Assembly (NCBI GenBank): GCA_934621485.1
Contig: CAKTUS010000116.1
Location: forward strand, 1-7,080
Direction: 5' to 3'
Source: an uncultured Clostridia bacterium
GTDB taxonomy: Bacteria; Bacillota; Clostridia; Christensenellales; Aristaeellaceae
Length of the DNA: 7,080 bases
Part shown: positions 6,105 through 7,080 of the stretch, in pieces
Layout of the letters: the number at the start of each line of letters is the position of its first letter
Position numbering within the stretch: position 1 is the stretch's first letter
The notes under the pieces: model-generated
The model's database searches: none
What the model saw: only the letters and a program-made list of their open reading frames with translations
Told to the model about the DNA's origin: nothing
Made by a program: the position numbers and the translations under genes

Positions 6105-6776
6105 TCAATGCTCTTGAGAGGGATGGAAAGGAAGGATGAGGGAGGCAGATGGCATGGTTTCGGGGTAAAAGAATAACATCATGCGGGATAAGGGCTTATC
6201 GGCATATCGGGCGTCCAAAGAATCAACCCATGTTTGGAGAACAACATTTCCAAAAAGGGAAAAGGAATGGAATACACGGTACTCCTGATATACGTTCAGC
6301 ATTTGGTCGATTTCCCATGTTCCGCTTGGAAACATATACTTCTCCTTCCTGGTTTCCATGAAAAAGAAGCGCTCGTCAGGCTCGCCATACAGTTGTGTAA
6401 GCTGGCTTTCCACATCCATAAACTCCAGAAAATCGGCTTGCAATCGTTCGGGCCAGTCTTCTGGCGTCACCCGGGTCGTTTGCGCGCTACTAAGGAGAAT
6501 CCTGCTAATTCCCTTGTTTTTTCCTTTAAGGTCTATCTGTAGAGTCCATGGATAGCCAAATTCGAAAACTTCGAGTTCTCCGCGTGAGAATTGGAATGAA
6601 CAATCCGTCTTTTTCAATAGCGTTTCCAGAACCGCCTCTTGCGTGGCAGTTTCAAAAGGGATTCCCTGATAAAGATGGAGCGATTCATCATTTTCCGCCG
6701 AACCGCACCCGACGAAAAAAAGATTACTGAGCATAAAGTTGATGATTAAGAAGACGACCCACATCCGTTTTCGCAT
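6105..6776 (-). CDS. Predicted lipoprotein of unknown function
   Basis: The 223-residue product starts with a basic MRKRM, a hydrophobic stretch (residues 6-22), and an FVGC lipobox, so it should be processed at Cys24 and anchored by lipid on the outer face of the cytoplasmic membrane. The Phe at -3 is less usual than Leu. The mature part is soluble-looking, with an LYGEPDE segment near residue 115 that resembles short motifs in small secreted domains, but I do not recognise a family. The start is well supported: AGGAG at 6785-6789 lies 8 bases before the ATG. It seems to be a single-gene unit and reads in the same direction as the AbiL-like operon, over 470 bases away, so a defence role is unproven. 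It may be ordinary host or mobile-element cargo. Confidence 0.75.
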   Translation of the reverse strand: MRKRMWVVFLIINFMLSNLFFVGCGSAENDESLHLYQGIPFETATQEAVLETLLKKTDCSFQFSRGELEVFEFGYPWTLQIDLKGKNKGISRILLSSAQTTRVTPEDWPERLQADFLEFMDVESQLTQLYGEPDERFFFMETRKEKYMFPSGTWEIDQMLNVYQEYRVFHSFSLFGNVVLQTWVDSLDARYADKPLSRMMLFFYPETMPSASLILPFHPSQEH

Positions 6777-6828
6777 GATTGATTCTCCTCCCGTTTAGAG
6801 CATTGGGCTAGAAGCTGTTAAATCGTTC

Positions 6829-6856
6829 CCTATATAAGAGTCTTTTTAAGCGCCAA
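6829..6856 (-). promoter_or_regulatory. Possible promoter of the lipoprotein gene
   Basis: On the minus strand, TTGGCG (6851-6856) and TATAGG (6829-6834) are 16 bases apart; overlapping TATA-rich alternatives exist. The predicted leader is about 45 bases. The match is modest, and the element abuts the recombinase remnant. Confidence 0.35.
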
Positions 6857-6862
6857 ATGTAA

Positions 6863-7080
6863 CGCTACGACACACATTTGTGCTCCATCTGCCTTTATGG
6901 AGCAACGCCCCACATTCTGCGGCATTCGTTCATCACGGCGGCGGTTCCCTATGTGGATGTAAAAACCCTTCAAAGCATTGCCGGACATGCGGACATCAGC
7001 ACTACCCTGAACCGCTATGCCCACCGGCAGATGGACAGAATCATGGCGGCGGGGGAAGCCCTTCAGGGGATGTATGGAGG
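6863..7080 (+). pseudogene. Tyrosine recombinase (phage integrase family), C-terminal catalytic end
   Basis: The frame opens after a stop at 6860-6862 and runs off the window; recognisable homology begins near 6905 (TPHILRHSFIT). It contains the family's H..R box (His at 6911-6913, Arg at 6920-6922), a DVKTLQSIAGHADIS segment with the third-box GH, and NRYAH with the candidate nucleophile tyrosine. These are the strand-cleavage residues of site-specific integrases of phages and integrative elements. The DNA-binding N-terminus, the first catalytic arginine and any start codon are missing: a stop lies about 15 codons before the homology and unrelated lipoprotein control DNA precedes it. It is therefore a 5'-truncated remnant and cannot be active as such. 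The stop codon lies beyond the window, though the visible end is close to where such proteins usually finish. Confidence 0.85.
6881..6904. repeat. Perfect inverted repeat at the recombinase truncation point
   Basis: TGCTCCAT (6881-6888) and ATGGAGCA (6897-6904) are perfect 8-bp arms around an 8-base loop. The right arm ends immediately before recognisable recombinase homology. No T-tract follows on either strand, so it does not look like a standard terminator. It may mark a rearrangement end point or an old mobile-element terminus. Confidence 0.6.

Noticed and set aside
6234..6542. Plus-strand frames opposite the lipoprotein gene
   Set aside because: They are antisense to a gene with a strong ribosome binding site and a signal peptide, and have no features of their own.
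1..7080. CRISPR array, tRNA, rRNA or riboswitch
   Set aside because: No regularly spaced repeats, cloverleaf or conserved RNA core was seen on either strand by eye.

Overview
The window looks like part of a decaying anti-phage defence island in a Gram-positive, probably clostridial (gut Firmicutes-like), genome. The reasons are strong GGAGG-type ribosome binding sites, a sigma-A-type promoter, a short lipoprotein of Gram-positive style, mixed GC content, and protein families common in Clostridia. The taxonomic guess is inference only.

Layout, left to right. (1) Positions 2-679 (+): the C-terminal part of a DUF262/DUF1524 (GmrSD-like) nuclease that enters from outside the window. (2) Positions 680-857: a junction with two exact 15-bp direct repeats and a segment carrying a hairpin that is a terminator only when read on the minus strand. 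(3) Positions 858-2557 (+): a broken MmeI-family DNA adenine methyltransferase. Its N-terminal nuclease and helical domains are absent, and an 11-bp tandem duplication at 2290-2313 throws the conserved C-terminal domain out of frame. (4) Positions 2599-3681 (+): an intact AbiH-family abortive infection protein. (5) Positions 3715-3746: a perfect 11-bp hairpin between convergent genes. (6) Positions 3766-5627 (-): a two-gene operon of an AAA15-type ATPase and an RloB-like protein, overlapping at TAATG and driven by a clear promoter (5661-5689). This matches the architecture of the AbiL system (AbiLi plus AbiLii). (7) Positions 5690-6104: a gene-poor gap with a long-spaced inverted repeat. (8) Positions 6105-6776 (-): a predicted lipoprotein of unknown function. 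(9) Positions 6863-7080 (+): the C-terminal catalytic end of a tyrosine recombinase with no start in the window.

Working together: AbiH and the AbiL-like pair appear intact and could both act as abortive, phage-sensing effectors. The restriction-modification part seems dead or at least not modifying. If the methyltransferase once protected DNA from a fused or partner nuclease, loss of both the MmeI nuclease end and the methyltransferase C-terminus would have removed the pair together without self-damage. The recombinase remnant and the abrupt composition changes fit an island built and eroded by horizontal transfer. I see no CRISPR array, tRNA or rRNA. The families are known; the most unusual signals are the 11-bp frame-breaking duplication, the replaced 5' end of the methyltransferase, and its three-part base composition.
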